Shown here: in pieces, positions 18,250 through 28,494 of the stretch
Layout: every line of letters begins with the position of its first letter
Numbering within the stretch: position 1 is the stretch's first letter
NCBI RefSeq assembly: GCF_029277985.1
Contig: NZ_CP119546.1
Location: forward strand, 930,001 to 994,000
Source: Providencia stuartii
GTDB lineage: Bacteria; Pseudomonadota; Gammaproteobacteria; Enterobacterales; Enterobacteriaceae
Length of the DNA stretch: 64,000 nucleotides
Direction: 5' to 3'
Position numbers and translations under genes: made by a program
Notes under the pieces: model-generated
Seen by the model: only the letters and a program-made list of their open reading frames with translations
Told to the model about the DNA's origin: nothing
Database searches by the model: none

Positions 18250-20391
18250 ATGTTGTCTGTTCATCACTCTCAGCGCTTATCAGGGCTCAAATTAGCGCCC
18301 TGTGCATTGTTTTTGGCAACTGCACCGTGGGCCTTTTCAGTCGGGGCAGAAGAAAGCTCTCAATCTAAACATGATGTTATGCAAGTCACTACCCTATCGA
18401 GTGTTGATGATGACTATGTTGAGCCGGGTGTCACTACATTAGGAAAAATAGCCTTAAAGCCAAGAGAAGTGGCGCAATCGGTCAGTGTGATTGATCGTGA
18501 ACAAATCGAAAAACAAAACTTACAAACGCTTGATGACGTTATGCAAAGGGCGACAGGGGTGACAAGTGCCCCTTATGTGAAGTTGACTACCGCTTATTAT
18601 GTGCGCGGCTTCCAGATTGACTCTTTTGAAATTGATGGTGTTCCGGCATTGCTCGGTAATATGGCCAGCTCTCCACAGGATATGGCGGTCTATGAGCGTG
18701 TTGAGATTTTACGTGGCTCCAATGGGTTGCTTCACGGTATGGGCAACCCTGCTGCGACAGTCAATATGGTACGTAAGCATGCGCCAAAAGAGGACATGGC
18801 AAAACTCAGTTTAACGGCCGGGAGTTGGAATCGTTATCGGGGTGAGGCCGATGTAGGTGGCTTGCTTAATGAGTCGGGGAGTGTTCGCGGACGCTTTGTT
18901 ATGGCATGGGAAGATAAAGATTTCTTCTATGATGTTTCCGATCAGAAGACGCGTTTAATGTATGCCACTGTTGATGCCGACCTAACGCCGGACACGTTGC
19001 TGCGGGTAGGAGCGCAATATCAAACAATCGATTCAGTAACCAATATGGCAGGAGTGCCGATGGGGAAAGATGGTAGCGATTTACATCTACCTCGTAAAAC
19101 CTATCTTGATGTGGATTGGGATCGTTTTAAATGGGATACCACCCGTACTTTTGCCGCCATTGAACACCAAATCAACGATGATTGGCAGTATAAGCTCAAT
19201 ACCGAATATCAGCACGTTAATGCAAGGCTTATTTATGCGGGGGCATGGGGAAATATCGACCCTGAAACAGGGGATGGAGCCATGCTAATGGGAGGCGCGT
19301 ATAAATTCCGCAACGAACAAATCAGCCTGGATACAAGCTTAAATGGCAAGGTTGAAGGTTGGGGGCAAAAACATGATGTGATCATGGGCGTGAATTATTC
19401 TCATGCGAGTGAAAAACAGTATAGCGCTGAGTTTGACCCTGCACTGAATGTTCCGGTGAATGTTTATCGTTGGGATCCCCATAGTGTGCCTAAGCCTAAA
19501 ATAGGCCAATACAGTTCACCCGGAGCAACCAAGACGACCCAAAAAGGCGTATATGGGATGGGCAGAATTAAGGTTGTGGAGCCTGTAACGGTGATTATTG
19601 GTGCGCGTGATAGTTGGTGGGAACTGAAATCACCAAGCGCTAAATTCACGGAAAATGGCCGTATCACGCCATACGGTGGTGTGATTTGGGATTTTGCAAA
19701 AGATTGGTCTTGGTATAGCAGCTATTCAACCGTGTATCAGCCACAAACGGCGAAAACGTGGAGTGGCAAAATGCTTAAGCCTGTGGAAGGGCAAACGTTG
19801 GAAACAGGGATTAAGGCGGGGTTGCTTAATGGCAGCGTAAACTTATCTGGTGCGGTGTATCAAATAGATATTAAAAATAACCCTCAAATAGATCCGGATC
19901 ATCCAACTGGTGGTTTCGATAACTACTTTATCAGCGGTGGAAAGGTTCGTAGTCAGGGTTTTGAATTAGAAGGTGTTGGCTACATTACCCCATTTTGGGA
20001 TGTCTCTGTTGGTTATACTTACACCGATACCAAGTATCGTGATGATAGCCAAAATAAAGGGAATGCTTATAACACCTTAACCCCACGTCATATGCTACGG
20101 GTTTGGACAAATTATGACCTTCCTTGGGATGAGCGTAAATGGAGCGTTGGTGGTGGTATGCAAGCACAAAGTGCCTATAGCACGACCAACGGCAATGTCA
20201 CCTTACGCCAAGGGGGCTATGCGCTGTTTAATGCACGTTTAGGTTATCAAATTGATGAAACGTGGACAGCAGCCGTTAATCTAAATAACATATTTGATCG
20301 TCGCTACTATTCCGGGTTGTTCTCACCGCAATGGAATAACCGTTATGGCGACCCTCGCAATGTGATGTTGACGGTAAAGGCTGATTTTTAA
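18250..20391 (+). CDS. TonB-dependent ferric siderophore receptor (FptA/FhuE/FpvA class)
   Basis: A 713-residue outer-membrane receptor. The signal peptide ends near SVGAEE. The plug domain (about 70-200) has the siderophore-family block [21 protein letters not shown] split across two strands and [15 protein letters not shown]. The 22-strand barrel ends with a terminal aromatic (KADF). The class takes ferric siderophores such as pyochelin, coprogen or ferrioxamine. It is followed, with overlapping starts, by a small membrane protein, a PepSY protein and an RhtX/FptX permease, the order of Pseudomonas fptABCX. No siderophore synthesis genes are in the window, so a foreign siderophore may be used. 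Confidence 0.88.
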   Translation: MLSVHHSQRLSGLKLAPCALFLATAPWAFSVGAEESSQSKHDVMQVTTLSSVDDDYVEPGVTTLGKIALKPREVAQSVSVIDREQIEKQNLQTLDDVMQRATGVTSAPYVKLTTAYYVRGFQIDSFEIDGVPALLGNMASSPQDMAVYERVEILRGSNGLLHGMGNPAATVNMVRKHAPKEDMAKLSLTAGSWNRYRGEADVGGLLNESGSVRGRFVMAWEDKDFFYDVSDQKTRLMYATVDADLTPDTLLRVGAQYQTIDSVTNMAGVPMGKDGSDLHLPRKTYLDVDWDRFKWDTTRTFAAIEHQINDDWQYKLNTEYQHVNARLIYAGAWGNIDPETGDGAMLMGGAYKFRNEQISLDTSLNGKVEGWGQKHDVIMGVNYSHASEKQYSAEFDPALNVPVNVYRWDPHSVPKPKIGQYSSPGATKTTQKGVYGMGRIKVVEPVTVIIGARDSWWELKSPSAKFTENGRITPYGGVIWDFAKDWSWYSSYSTVYQPQTAKTWSGKMLKPVEGQTLETGIKAGLLNGSVNLSGAVYQIDIKNNPQIDPDHPTGGFDNYFISGGKVRSQGFELEGVGYITPFWDVSVGYTYTDTKYRDDSQNKGNAYNTLTPRHMLRVWTNYDLPWDERKWSVGGGMQAQSAYSTTNGNVTLRQGGYALFNARLGYQIDETWTAAVNLNNIFDRRYYSGLFSPQWNNRYGDPRNVMLTVKADF

Positions 20392-20645
20392 TGAAATTAG
20401 TCAGTGTCATCGCAGTCATTGGTACTTTGATTGGGGGAGTCGTGCTCTCCCTATCATTAGCCCAGCTATACCCTTCCGTTGATCCATTAAACCGCCTTTA
20501 TGGCGCTGTTTTCCTTTCGGTTTTTATCACTATAGGCATGTTTGTCTACAGTTTAACGGCCCAAGGGTGGCAGCAAATGTTGTTGCGCAGTTATGGATGG
20601 TGGCCAATTCCATTGTTAATACTGTTTTGGCAGGGGGGATTATGA
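20391..20645 (+). CDS. Small inner-membrane protein of the siderophore operon (FptB-like position)
   Basis: An 84-residue protein with three hydrophobic segments and little else, of the small iron-uptake membrane protein type (DUF3649-like). Its ATG overlaps the receptor stop (TAATG), and its TGA overlaps the next ATG (ATGA), so it is part of a translationally coupled unit. The position between receptor and PepSY protein matches fptB of the pyochelin operon. It may help the PepSY protein in iron release; no functional residues are evident. Confidence 0.65.
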   Translation: MKLVSVIAVIGTLIGGVVLSLSLAQLYPSVDPLNRLYGAVFLSVFITIGMFVYSLTAQGWQQMLLRSYGWWPIPLLILFWQGGL

Positions 20646-22072
20646 CGGTACCTCTTATACGCCGGATGTCTAATTTGCATCGTAGTGCGGGGGCATTTTT
20701 AGGTGTTTTTTTATTTGTGATCATGTTGAGTGGTACTTGGAGCTTAGGCAGCGACGCCTTGCGTCTTTGGTGGAATAAAGCCCCGCTTTCGGGCGAGCAC
20801 TTACCATTATCGCAATTATTAGCACGACAGCCTGACTCAACATTAGTGCAGCTACCTCAACCTGCTAATCCGACGATCACGTTTTGCCTTGGAATAGGGC
20901 AATGTGATAACAGCTATAGCGCAATATCTGGCCAGCCTTTAGTGCAAAATACACCCGCAATGTGGTTGGTAACTTTGCATAAGAGCCTCTTTATGGATTT
21001 CCCCGGACGCATTTTTGTCAGCCTATTTGGTTTTGCACTAGCAGTACTCTTAATCAGTGGCTTTATTATTAACCGACGTAAGCTAGCTTCCATGATGCAG
21101 ATACCGCGTCGGCGAAATTTACGTTTATTGATCCATGATCTCCATAATGGGTTGGGGTTATGGTGTTACCCATGGCTAATTCTGTTTGCTGTCACGGGAG
21201 CATTATCAGGGGTAGGCGCTTTAGGTACCGTTGGGCTGGCAAGCAGTGTCAATCCTGATCATCCTCAATTAGTGATGCAACAATTGATGGGGGATTTTCG
21301 AGAGATAGCCAGCCAGCCGCCTACACAAGGCCGCTACCAACCCGAGCAAGTTCTCACATTGCTTGAACAATCCTATCCATCATTCACACCTCAAATATTA
21401 ATGCGCCGCGATAACGTGTTGATTGTGGGGGGCGTGCGGGCAGGGCAACCCAGTAGTGCGAATTTTGAACAATACCGTTTCGATTTGCATAAAGGGCAGC
21501 TAACGGGCATTCGAGACTCTTCTGAGCAGGCATTTTGGACTCGTGCTTTTATCAGTATCCAGCCACTGCATTATGGTCAATATCAATGGCTACCGAAACT
21601 CGACATGGTGTTGAGTGTTTTACATTTTATTGCTGGCTTTAGCGGCTGTGTATTGGTCGCAAGTGGGTTGGCAATGTGGTGCTGGCGACACTCAGATTCA
21701 CCTATTTCAGGGGTAATAGTGGGATGTTGTGGCGGATTGTTGTTGTCAACGAGCGGATTACTTGTCGTGATGTCCTTGTCATTCTCATTGCCAATGCGTG
21801 TATTTTTTCTATTTTGGGGCGCCATTTGGGTCATGTGTATGGTGGTTAAGCATAGACGCCAGATGTTGATTCTGATTGCCTCATTATCTGCTTTGCTATT
21901 TTTCATCGCGTTAGCTTGTTCCCTATGGCAACAGCCGGCCTACTTGACTCGAATTAATTTCATCTTGCTGTTTTGTGGCGTATTTTTGTTATTAGCACTT
22001 GTATGTGTTGCGAAATTGTCCGCACCACAAAAAAGTGATCGGAGTGGATATGAAAGATCTATTACAGAATAA
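20642..22072 (+). CDS. PepSY-domain inner-membrane protein, probable siderophore reductase component
   Basis: A 476-residue integral membrane protein. The first segment has the PepSY_TM block RSAGAFLGVFLFVIMLSGTW, further membrane helices follow near 160 and 220, and a C-terminal multi-helix part extends past residue 330. Conserved His in HKSLFMD and HDLHNGLG could bind haem, as proposed for FoxB/FptC-type ferric siderophore reductases that free iron from its carrier. ATG 20642 is used, overlapping the previous stop. It overlaps the permease start by 23 bases. A reducing role is family-based inference. Confidence 0.78.
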   Translation: MTVPLIRRMSNLHRSAGAFLGVFLFVIMLSGTWSLGSDALRLWWNKAPLSGEHLPLSQLLARQPDSTLVQLPQPANPTITFCLGIGQCDNSYSAISGQPLVQNTPAMWLVTLHKSLFMDFPGRIFVSLFGFALAVLLISGFIINRRKLASMMQIPRRRNLRLLIHDLHNGLGLWCYPWLILFAVTGALSGVGALGTVGLASSVNPDHPQLVMQQLMGDFREIASQPPTQGRYQPEQVLTLLEQSYPSFTPQILMRRDNVLIVGGVRAGQPSSANFEQYRFDLHKGQLTGIRDSSEQAFWTRAFISIQPLHYGQYQWLPKLDMVLSVLHFIAGFSGCVLVASGLAMWCWRHSDSPISGVIVGCCGGLLLSTSGLLVVMSLSFSLPMRVFFLFWGAIWVMCMVVKHRRQMLILIASLSALLFFIALACSLWQQPAYLTRINFILLFCGVFLLLALVCVAKLSAPQKSDRSGYERSITE

Positions 22073-23273
22073 ACAGTTAGTCGTGACCTTAGGGTTATTA
22101 TATCTTGCACAAGGCATTCCAATGGGCGTTGCAATGGATGCGTTGCCGACATTTTTACGCCATGATGGCAGTGAGCTGAGTGTATTAGCTTTTTTACCCT
22201 TAGTTGGACTACCTTGGGTGATTAAATTCCTCTGGGCACCTTTTGTTGATAACCATTGGGGAAAGACATTAGGACGTCGTAAAAGTTGGATCATTCCAAT
22301 GCAAGTGGTGGTCACTGTGAGCATGTTTTCACTCAGTGTGATTGGGTTTTCTGTGGAAAATGCTATCGCGTGTGTAGCATTACTTTGTCTTTCCTCTTTA
22401 GCGAGTGCAACCCAAGATATTGCCACAGATGGAATGGCGGCAGAGCAAGTCAATAGCGCAATGCTATCTAAAATTAATGCGATACAGATAGCGGGGGTGA
22501 TGGCTGGCTTTTTTATTGGCGGCGCAGGCTTGATGATGATGAGCGACTCTTTAGGCCAACATATGTCATTGGCAATTTTGGCGTGCGTACCATTATTGAG
22601 CTTATTGTTTATTGCGGTATGCCCACTGAAAAAAACACAGACAAGCGTTGTCGCTGAAAAAGCAAGTCTGTTAAACACCTTTAAACGGCGTGGTGCTCCT
22701 CGATTATTATTATTAACACTGCTATCCGCTGTCACTGCTGTTTCAGGGTTTGGATTGGCTAAACTATTCCTCAATGATGCAGGCTGGTCTTTAGCGGAGA
22801 TCGGCAAAATGGGGATGGCTGGTGGAATGGTAACCTTGATATTAGGATGCGGCGGTGGCGCATGGCTGATTGGTAAGATAGGTGTTTGGCGGGCCTTTTC
22901 ATTCGGTTTACTGTTTGCACTGCTATCCTCTTTACTTTGGATGGTGCAATCAGTGAATGGTGTGATGATGGGGTTAGTGGCGACATGTATCGTTCTTGGT
23001 TCCTTGTCAGCAGGTATTACCTCTGTTGCTATCATGACCGCAGGCATGCAGTTTGCATCACGTTACCATCAAGCAGGCACAGATATGACCGCAGTGCAAA
23101 GCACTCGTGATATTGGTGAATTAGCGAGTTCAATGATGCTCGTGGGGTTGACCGCTGCAATAGGGTATTCAGGCGGCTTTATGTTGGGGGCTGGTATCGC
23201 TTTTGTCGCATTGCTGGTTACCTTTTCACATTACCGTTATATGCAACGATTGAAAACAGAAGAAGCCGCTTAA
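22050..23273 (+). CDS. RhtX/FptX-family siderophore permease
   Basis: A 407-residue inner-membrane MFS-type transporter with about 12 helices. The N-terminal signature LLYLAQGIPMGVAMDALP and GLPWVIKFLWAPFVDN are typical of RhtX (rhizobactin 1021) and FptX (pyochelin), single-protein permeases that replace an ABC transporter. ATG 22050 is chosen because GGAG at 22041-22044 precedes it, and it overlaps the PepSY gene. It completes a receptor/small protein/PepSY/permease operon. A perfect inverted repeat after the stop separates it from the converging receptor gene. Confidence 0.88.
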   Translation: MKDLLQNKQLVVTLGLLYLAQGIPMGVAMDALPTFLRHDGSELSVLAFLPLVGLPWVIKFLWAPFVDNHWGKTLGRRKSWIIPMQVVVTVSMFSLSVIGFSVENAIACVALLCLSSLASATQDIATDGMAAEQVNSAMLSKINAIQIAGVMAGFFIGGAGLMMMSDSLGQHMSLAILACVPLLSLLFIAVCPLKKTQTSVVAEKASLLNTFKRRGAPRLLLLTLLSAVTAVSGFGLAKLFLNDAGWSLAEIGKMGMAGGMVTLILGCGGGAWLIGKIGVWRAFSFGLLFALLSSLLWMVQSVNGVMMGLVATCIVLGSLSAGITSVAIMTAGMQFASRYHQAGTDMTAVQSTRDIGELASSMMLVGLTAAIGYSGGFMLGAGIAFVALLVTFSHYRYMQRLKTEEAA

Positions 23274-23286
23274 GTCAGGCTTAAAA

Positions 23287-23312
23287 CTCTCCTGCCTATA
23301 AAGGCAGGAGAG
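23287..23312. terminator. Bidirectional terminator between converging iron genes
   Basis: CTCTCCTGCC (23287-23296) and GGCAGGAGAG (23303-23312) form a perfect 10-base stem with a six-base loop. AAAA before the stem gives a short T run on the minus strand. It lies 14 bases after the permease stop and six before the minus-strand receptor stop. Confidence 0.75.
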
Positions 23313-23317
23313 GGACA

Positions 23318-25993
23318 TTAAAATCGATAAGTAAAATCTACCGTGAAGGTTCGTCCAGGAGCAGGCATTAAACTCAATGCCATTGGATCAACATAATATT
23401 CGTTGGTTAAGTTAGTTACCGTTAAATTAATATCTGCATTTGGATTAAACTGATAGTTCGCATAGGCATCGTAGGTGACTGTCGACAAATAAATTAATTG
23501 TGTTCCTGTCATACCCACTGTATGCCAATTCTGGTTCAATTTATGCGTTGGTCCACTATTATAAATACGGCGTACGCCAATATCTAAGTTACGCTCCTCT
23601 AATAATCTTACGCCAAGTGTAGTGTTAATCGTGTATTTGGGGGGATTAGTCAAATTAACTAATGAAGTACCAAAGCCACCATTGACGCAATTAGGTGTGT
23701 TTGGGTCACCATAGGCATAACCACGAATACGACTCGCGGTTGTGGCGTCACAAGTCTTTGCTTCTAAGTAGTAGTTTCCAGAGACATCCGCATAGAAGCG
23801 ACCCTGATCGTAAGAGAGGTGATATTCGATCCCTGAAGTTTTATACAGGTCGACGTTTTCAATAAGCCATGATGAATTATTTGGATGGTAACCACGCGTG
23901 ATCATATTGTGCAAATCACTTTTAAACCAAGCAACTTTCGCAGCCATCTTATCATCACTTGTTAGCATTGAATGTTGGACGGTGGAAGCCCCGATCTCCA
24001 AAACTTTATTTTTTTCGGGTTTTAAATCAGCCGCAGGAACAGAAGTCCAATTGCCAAGAGTTGATTCAAAAATACTTGGGTTTTTAACGGCCTCGCTATA
24101 TTTCACATATAACTGGCTAGTGTCATCTAAATGAAATGCAATACCGACTTGTGGGCTAAAGTCGCGTCCATGACGTTCCATTGGTTTGGTATAAGCGTAT
24201 TCGGTTGTGACTTCTTTTTTCAAGATAGCTTGCTCTGGTGGACGAGGATCGCGCTCAAAGTCATCGAAATCATATTTATCGCCTAGGGTACTATTGGCAT
24301 AAGGTGTATTTTTTAATGAGTCCAAGGTGTAATGACCTTGTTCATCAGGCCACCATTCCATATACCAACTTTCGGGCCATTTTTGGAAAAATTCCCCATT
24401 CTTTTTCAGGCGGGCAAACGTATATTCTTGAGTACGTGATTTTGCCGCGTAAGCGGTACTATTTCTATCTCGCACATTATATTCGGTATAGCGACCACCA
24501 ACTTGAAGTGTTAGCCAGTTTACGGGTTTATATTCCAACGAACTGGAAAGACTGTACTCTTTGCGAACGCCGCTACGTAAGAAACGGTTTTTCTGCAAGT
24601 TTTCTTTTAAAATAGGGGAGTTAGGTCCTGTATCTTCATGTTGAAAAGAACCGCCAAGGGTTAAATTAAATTCACCAAAACGGCTTTCAAACGTAGAGCG
24701 ATTGGTTAAGTTAACGCCATAGCGATCAGCTCGAATATCCGATAATAAGCCTTGTTTGTACTCTTCATTTTGTGGATCAGGTAGCTGTTCTGTTGATAAA
24801 TCAAACACAGGAACATTACCGATGTTAGCATTGTACATACGGCTCACTGAGCGTGTATACCAAAACTCCGATGTGAGGTTGAGCCAGTCATTATCAGGGT
24901 TAAAATTGTGTTTTGCCGATAAAGCATCAATGGTTATTTTACTAGGAACAAACTGTGTTGATTCACCTTTGCTGTTCGGGGCCATAATCATTGAAGGCAT
25001 AATTTCCCCCCAACTTGCGTCATAACGGCGATAAATCAGCTCCAGTTTTTGATTTTCAGTTAGCTCTCCCATCCCTTTGAGCAGCCAAGACTCACTTCGG
25101 CTATGTGTATCAAGTACCTCTTTACCAGCAGGAAACGCTTCGATCACTGCGGCTGTCGTCATTCCTGTGCCGCCGGTTGTCGAATAATGTGCTTTTTCGT
25201 AGCGATCAGCACCATGCTTACCAGCAAAGTAGTTACCCTGTTTACGATAAGCGTAAGCTGCAAGGAGTTGGTAGCGATCTTGGTCAGTTGCCATCGCTAC
25301 ACTGCCGAATCGACTGTTCATATTCGGCCATTGATTTGCATCGTCGCTATCTTTGATTTTTGTATAAAACCCTGAGCGTTCTGAAACGGTATTATTTGCC
25401 ATCCCACCTCTTAAACGAACACCAAACGTTTCGCCTTTAGGGATCACGTCAGCGGGTTGTAATGTGGTTACACGCACTGCTCCACCAATAGCGCCAGCCC
25501 CATCAGTGGCAAGCGTAGGGCCTTTGTCGATGCTAACTTGACTAATCAAATCGGGGTCTAAATAACTCCGCTGCTGTACACCCGCATAGCCTCGATAAAC
25601 ATCGATTGATTGTTGTGTTCCATCAACAATAATAGGCACGCGGCTTTGACCTTGTAGACCCCGAATATTAACATCAAGGGCGCCACCGTTACGAATATCA
25701 CCTAGATGCACCCCACTGACGCCACGTAAGAAATCAGCGGAGGAATTCCCTCGAAATCTTTCAACTGTTTTTCCATCGATATAAGAGGAAGAGCCGAGCT
25801 GTAAATAAGGGAACTCGGCATCCAACTCTTTTTGTGATTTTGCTGAAACTTTTAGTGGGCCTAATTGCGTTATGTCTTGAGTTGAGACTTGGGTTTCAGC
25901 GTAAGCAACCATCATTCCGCTTGCCATAAACGGACTAACACCAATAATTAATTTAAGAAGCCGAGAAACAGGCCTCATGGAATGTTTATTCAT
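23318..25993 (-). CDS. TonB-dependent outer-membrane receptor (haem/haemoglobin-type)
   Basis: An 891-residue receptor, larger than the siderophore type. The signal peptide ends near VAYAE. The plug contains LGPLKVSAKSQKELD, then SADFLRGVSGVHLGDIRNGG, VNIRGLQGQSRVPIIVDGTQQ and KGPTLATDGAGAIGGAVRV, features of the haemoglobin/transferrin/lactoferrin receptor subfamily. The barrel ends FTVDFTYRF with the expected C-terminal Phe. It is a single gene with no haem-handling partners. A Fur-like site lies 40 bases upstream, so it should be induced by iron shortage. A haem source is the best guess; a siderophore cannot be excluded. Confidence 0.8.
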   Translation of the reverse strand: MNKHSMRPVSRLLKLIIGVSPFMASGMMVAYAETQVSTQDITQLGPLKVSAKSQKELDAEFPYLQLGSSSYIDGKTVERFRGNSSADFLRGVSGVHLGDIRNGGALDVNIRGLQGQSRVPIIVDGTQQSIDVYRGYAGVQQRSYLDPDLISQVSIDKGPTLATDGAGAIGGAVRVTTLQPADVIPKGETFGVRLRGGMANNTVSERSGFYTKIKDSDDANQWPNMNSRFGSVAMATDQDRYQLLAAYAYRKQGNYFAGKHGADRYEKAHYSTTGGTGMTTAAVIEAFPAGKEVLDTHSRSESWLLKGMGELTENQKLELIYRRYDASWGEIMPSMIMAPNSKGESTQFVPSKITIDALSAKHNFNPDNDWLNLTSEFWYTRSVSRMYNANIGNVPVFDLSTEQLPDPQNEEYKQGLLSDIRADRYGVNLTNRSTFESRFGEFNLTLGGSFQHEDTGPNSPILKENLQKNRFLRSGVRKEYSLSSSLEYKPVNWLTLQVGGRYTEYNVRDRNSTAYAAKSRTQEYTFARLKKNGEFFQKWPESWYMEWWPDEQGHYTLDSLKNTPYANSTLGDKYDFDDFERDPRPPEQAILKKEVTTEYAYTKPMERHGRDFSPQVGIAFHLDDTSQLYVKYSEAVKNPSIFESTLGNWTSVPAADLKPEKNKVLEIGASTVQHSMLTSDDKMAAKVAWFKSDLHNMITRGYHPNNSSWLIENVDLYKTSGIEYHLSYDQGRFYADVSGNYYLEAKTCDATTASRIRGYAYGDPNTPNCVNGGFGTSLVNLTNPPKYTINTTLGVRLLEERNLDIGVRRIYNSGPTHKLNQNWHTVGMTGTQLIYLSTVTYDAYANYQFNPNADINLTVTNLTNEYYVDPMALSLMPAPGRTFTVDFTYRF

Positions 25994-26032
25994 GACGATT
26001 ATTATTTAAAGTTAATTGGTAATACGATTGTA

Positions 26033-26051
26033 AATAATAATTATTATCATT
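26033..26051 (-). promoter_or_regulatory. Fur-box-like site upstream of the second TonB receptor
   Basis: AATAATAATTATTATCATT (plus strand) is a near-palindromic Fur-type site 40 bases before the minus-strand start. A partial second match overlaps the start region (CGATTATTATTTAAA near 25996). Confidence 0.68.
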
Positions 26052-26340
26052 CAATTAATTAACTAATCATTAACATTAAAAGGCGAGTTTGTACTAACAT
26101 ATTGATTATAAAAAATTATAAACATAGGTAATTTACATTTAGGCAGGCGATATAATTACATAATTTTTGTTGGGATATTAAAAATATAGCTAGGCACAAT
26201 GAATAATGGACGAATTGATTGCGAATTAGCGTGTATCCCCGACCGATAGAGGGGTGACAGCATTAATTCAGAGGTAAGGAACTCGCATAGGCATGGTTAA
26301 ATGCGTAAGGGAGAGGGAGGAGGGGGAATGTGAATCATAT

Positions 26341-26368
26341 AAAAAAGGCACCGTGCTATACGGTGCCT
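26341..26368 (-). terminator. Rho-independent terminator after hpaBC
   Basis: On the minus strand a perfect 8-base stem AGGCACCG/CGGTGCCT (26346-26353 with 26361-26368) is followed by six T (AAAAAA at 26341-26346 on plus). It ends hpaB-hpaC. The 290 bases between it and the Fur box (26052-26340) show no gene. Confidence 0.85.
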
Positions 26369-26393
26369 CGTTGATTCATTATTGTAATAAAGG

Positions 26394-26912
26394 TTATGCA
26401 GTGACTGCTAGTACTTGGTGCATAACAGGGTGGAATTTACGCTTGAAGTAAATTAACCCATGACCTTCTTCTCTTACAATAATCTGCTTTATCTCAACCA
26501 AGTAAACAGAATGCGTACCAATATCTTGCACTTGGGTAATTTCGCCTTCTAGATTCGCTAGAGCATCTTTCAAGAGTGGTTGCTGCAAAATACCTCTATC
26601 CCAGACACTCCAAGCAAAACGCTCTTCCATCGTCGAGCCTTTCATTCCAGCGAAGTGGCAAGCCATTTCTTCTTGTTCATGGTTAAGCACGTTGACACAC
26701 AGGCGGCCATTTTCTTGAAAGACCGCATTCATAGCACTGTTGCGGTTAACGCATACCATCAAAGTGGGTGGCGTGTCCGTGACGGAACAGACTGCTGTTG
26801 CCGTAATACCGCAACAACCGGCAGTACCATCCGTGGTGACAATGTTAACGGCTGCACCAAGACTTGCCATCGCATCTCTGAAACGTAGGCGATGTTCATT
26901 TTCTAAAGACAT
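26394..26912 (-). CDS. hpaC: 4-hydroxyphenylacetate 3-monooxygenase, flavin reductase component
   Basis: A 172-residue NAD(P)H:flavin oxidoreductase that supplies reduced FAD to HpaB. The flavin reductase domain has VNIVTTDGTAGCCGITATAVCSVTDTPP and later HSVYLVEI, as in E. coli HpaC (170). AGGAGG precedes the ATG by five bases. It lies 19 bases after hpaB and ends at a strong terminator, forming an hpaBC unit. The rest of the pathway is 13 kb away on the same strand. Confidence 0.95.
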   Translation of the reverse strand: MSLENEHRLRFRDAMASLGAAVNIVTTDGTAGCCGITATAVCSVTDTPPTLMVCVNRNSAMNAVFQENGRLCVNVLNHEQEEMACHFAGMKGSTMEERFAWSVWDRGILQQPLLKDALANLEGEITQVQDIGTHSVYLVEIKQIIVREEGHGLIYFKRKFHPVMHQVLAVTA

Positions 26913-26931
26913 ATTGACCTCCTGCTGCCGA

Positions 26932-28494
26932 TTACTTCAGCAGCGAATCTAACTGATTAATATCATTGTTGTTATGTAAATGTGGGCGTTTCCAGCCATG
27001 CTGATCGTAATCAGACAGACAGCGGTCAACCATATCGGTCATTGCCTTCATGTTACCTGAACCATATGCATGTCGTAGACATTGCAGACGAATTTCGTCT
27101 TGGCTACCTGCATAGTTAATTTCGTACAGTTCATGACGTCCACCGAACTCACTACCAATCGCATCCCACATGAGTTTTAAGATCTTGATACGTTCTACAT
27201 GATCCATGCCGTTAGAGCCACGCACATATTTTGCCAGATACTTATCAATTTCTGGATTGTTCATGTCTTTCACGCTAGAAGGTAGATATATCAAACCACT
27301 CGTTACGTTACTTTCGATGATATTCTTAATTTTTGTATAGGCCATTGGTGCCATTACTCGATACGTTTGAATCGCTTGAGTATCTGGTAAATATGCACCG
27401 CCTTCCCACGCTTTTGCTTCTGAAGTCATTGCATCGGTCAGTGACCAGAATAAATTACGCCATGCAACCACTTCACCTAAGTCTGCTTGTACGCCTCGGA
27501 AATCGATAACGCCTGTACATTCAAGGCTTTTTTGTAATAAACCAGTGATAAAATCTAGTTTGACAGCTAAACGTACACAAGCTTGTAATGGGAATAAACG
27601 TGCAAAACCACCTTGTACAGCCCAATTACGCGCACGATCGAAATCACGATAAATTAAGACGTTTTCCCAAGGGATCAGAACATGATCCATCACTAATATC
27701 GCATCATTTTCATCAAAACGACTTGATAATGGGTAGTCAAAAGGTGCGCCTGTTGCACCTGCAACTAATTCATAGGATGCGCGTGAAATGAGTTTCACTC
27801 CATCGGCATCCATTGGCGCGACAAACATCAATGCAAAATCAGGGTTATCTCCCATAACTTGTGCGGAACCAAAACCGATGAAGTTATAGTGAGTCAAAGC
27901 CGAGTTGGTCGCGACCACTTTTGCGCCGCTGACGATGATACCTGCATCAGTTTCTTTTTCCAGTTTGATGTAGACATCTTTTACTTCATCGGCGGGTTTA
28001 TGGCGGTCGATAGGTGGATTTACGATCGCATGGTTAAAATACAGCCCACTTTCTTGAATACGTTTGTACCAATGACGCGCATTGTCAGCAAATTGACCGT
28101 AATACTCAGGGTTAGCGCCTAAACAACTGGCGAATGCCGCCTTATAGTCTGGAGTGCGTCCCATCCATCCATAGCTTTGGCGTGACCAATCGGCAATTGC
28201 ATCGCGTTGTTGGCGTAATTCATCGGCACTTTTGGCGAAGCGGAAGAATTTGTGGGTATAGCCGCCGTTTCCGGTGTCGGTTCCCCAGCAAAGCTGGTCA
28301 TGAGTTGCTTTATCATGGAGTGCATCATATAACTGTCCTATCGAAGCGGCTGAATTACGAAATGCAGGATGAGTGGTGACATCTTTTACACGCTCACCAT
28401 AAATATAAATCTCGCGGCCATCTTGCAGGCTTTTTAGGTATTCTTGGCCAGTGAATGGACGTTTGGCATCTGAGCGAAAATCTTCTGGTTTCAT
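26932..28494 (-). CDS. hpaB: 4-hydroxyphenylacetate 3-monooxygenase, oxygenase component
   Basis: A 520-residue FADH2-dependent monooxygenase that hydroxylates 4-hydroxyphenylacetate to homoprotocatechuate (3,4-dihydroxyphenylacetate), the first pathway step. The acyl-CoA-dehydrogenase-like fold is seen in the N-terminal YLKSLQDGREIYIYGERV and in the FAD region LIPWENVLIYRDFDRARNW. Length equals E. coli HpaB. GAGG lies five bases before the ATG. It has a 545-base upstream region that should carry its own promoter, probably HpaA-activated, because the rest of hpa is not adjacent. Confidence 0.96.
   Translation of the reverse strand: MKPEDFRSDAKRPFTGQEYLKSLQDGREIYIYGERVKDVTTHPAFRNSAASIGQLYDALHDKATHDQLCWGTDTGNGGYTHKFFRFAKSADELRQQRDAIADWSRQSYGWMGRTPDYKAAFASCLGANPEYYGQFADNARHWYKRIQESGLYFNHAIVNPPIDRHKPADEVKDVYIKLEKETDAGIIVSGAKVVATNSALTHYNFIGFGSAQVMGDNPDFALMFVAPMDADGVKLISRASYELVAGATGAPFDYPLSSRFDENDAILVMDHVLIPWENVLIYRDFDRARNWAVQGGFARLFPLQACVRLAVKLDFITGLLQKSLECTGVIDFRGVQADLGEVVAWRNLFWSLTDAMTSEAKAWEGGAYLPDTQAIQTYRVMAPMAYTKIKNIIESNVTSGLIYLPSSVKDMNNPEIDKYLAKYVRGSNGMDHVERIKILKLMWDAIGSEFGGRHELYEINYAGSQDEIRLQCLRHAYGSGNMKAMTDMVDRCLSDYDQHGWKRPHLHNNNDINQLDSLLK

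Noticed and set aside
21992..23047. Long open frame on the minus strand, 351 codons
   Set aside because: It lies wholly inside the RhtX/FptX permease gene and its product has no family-like features; it is an antisense shadow of a GC-biased membrane gene.
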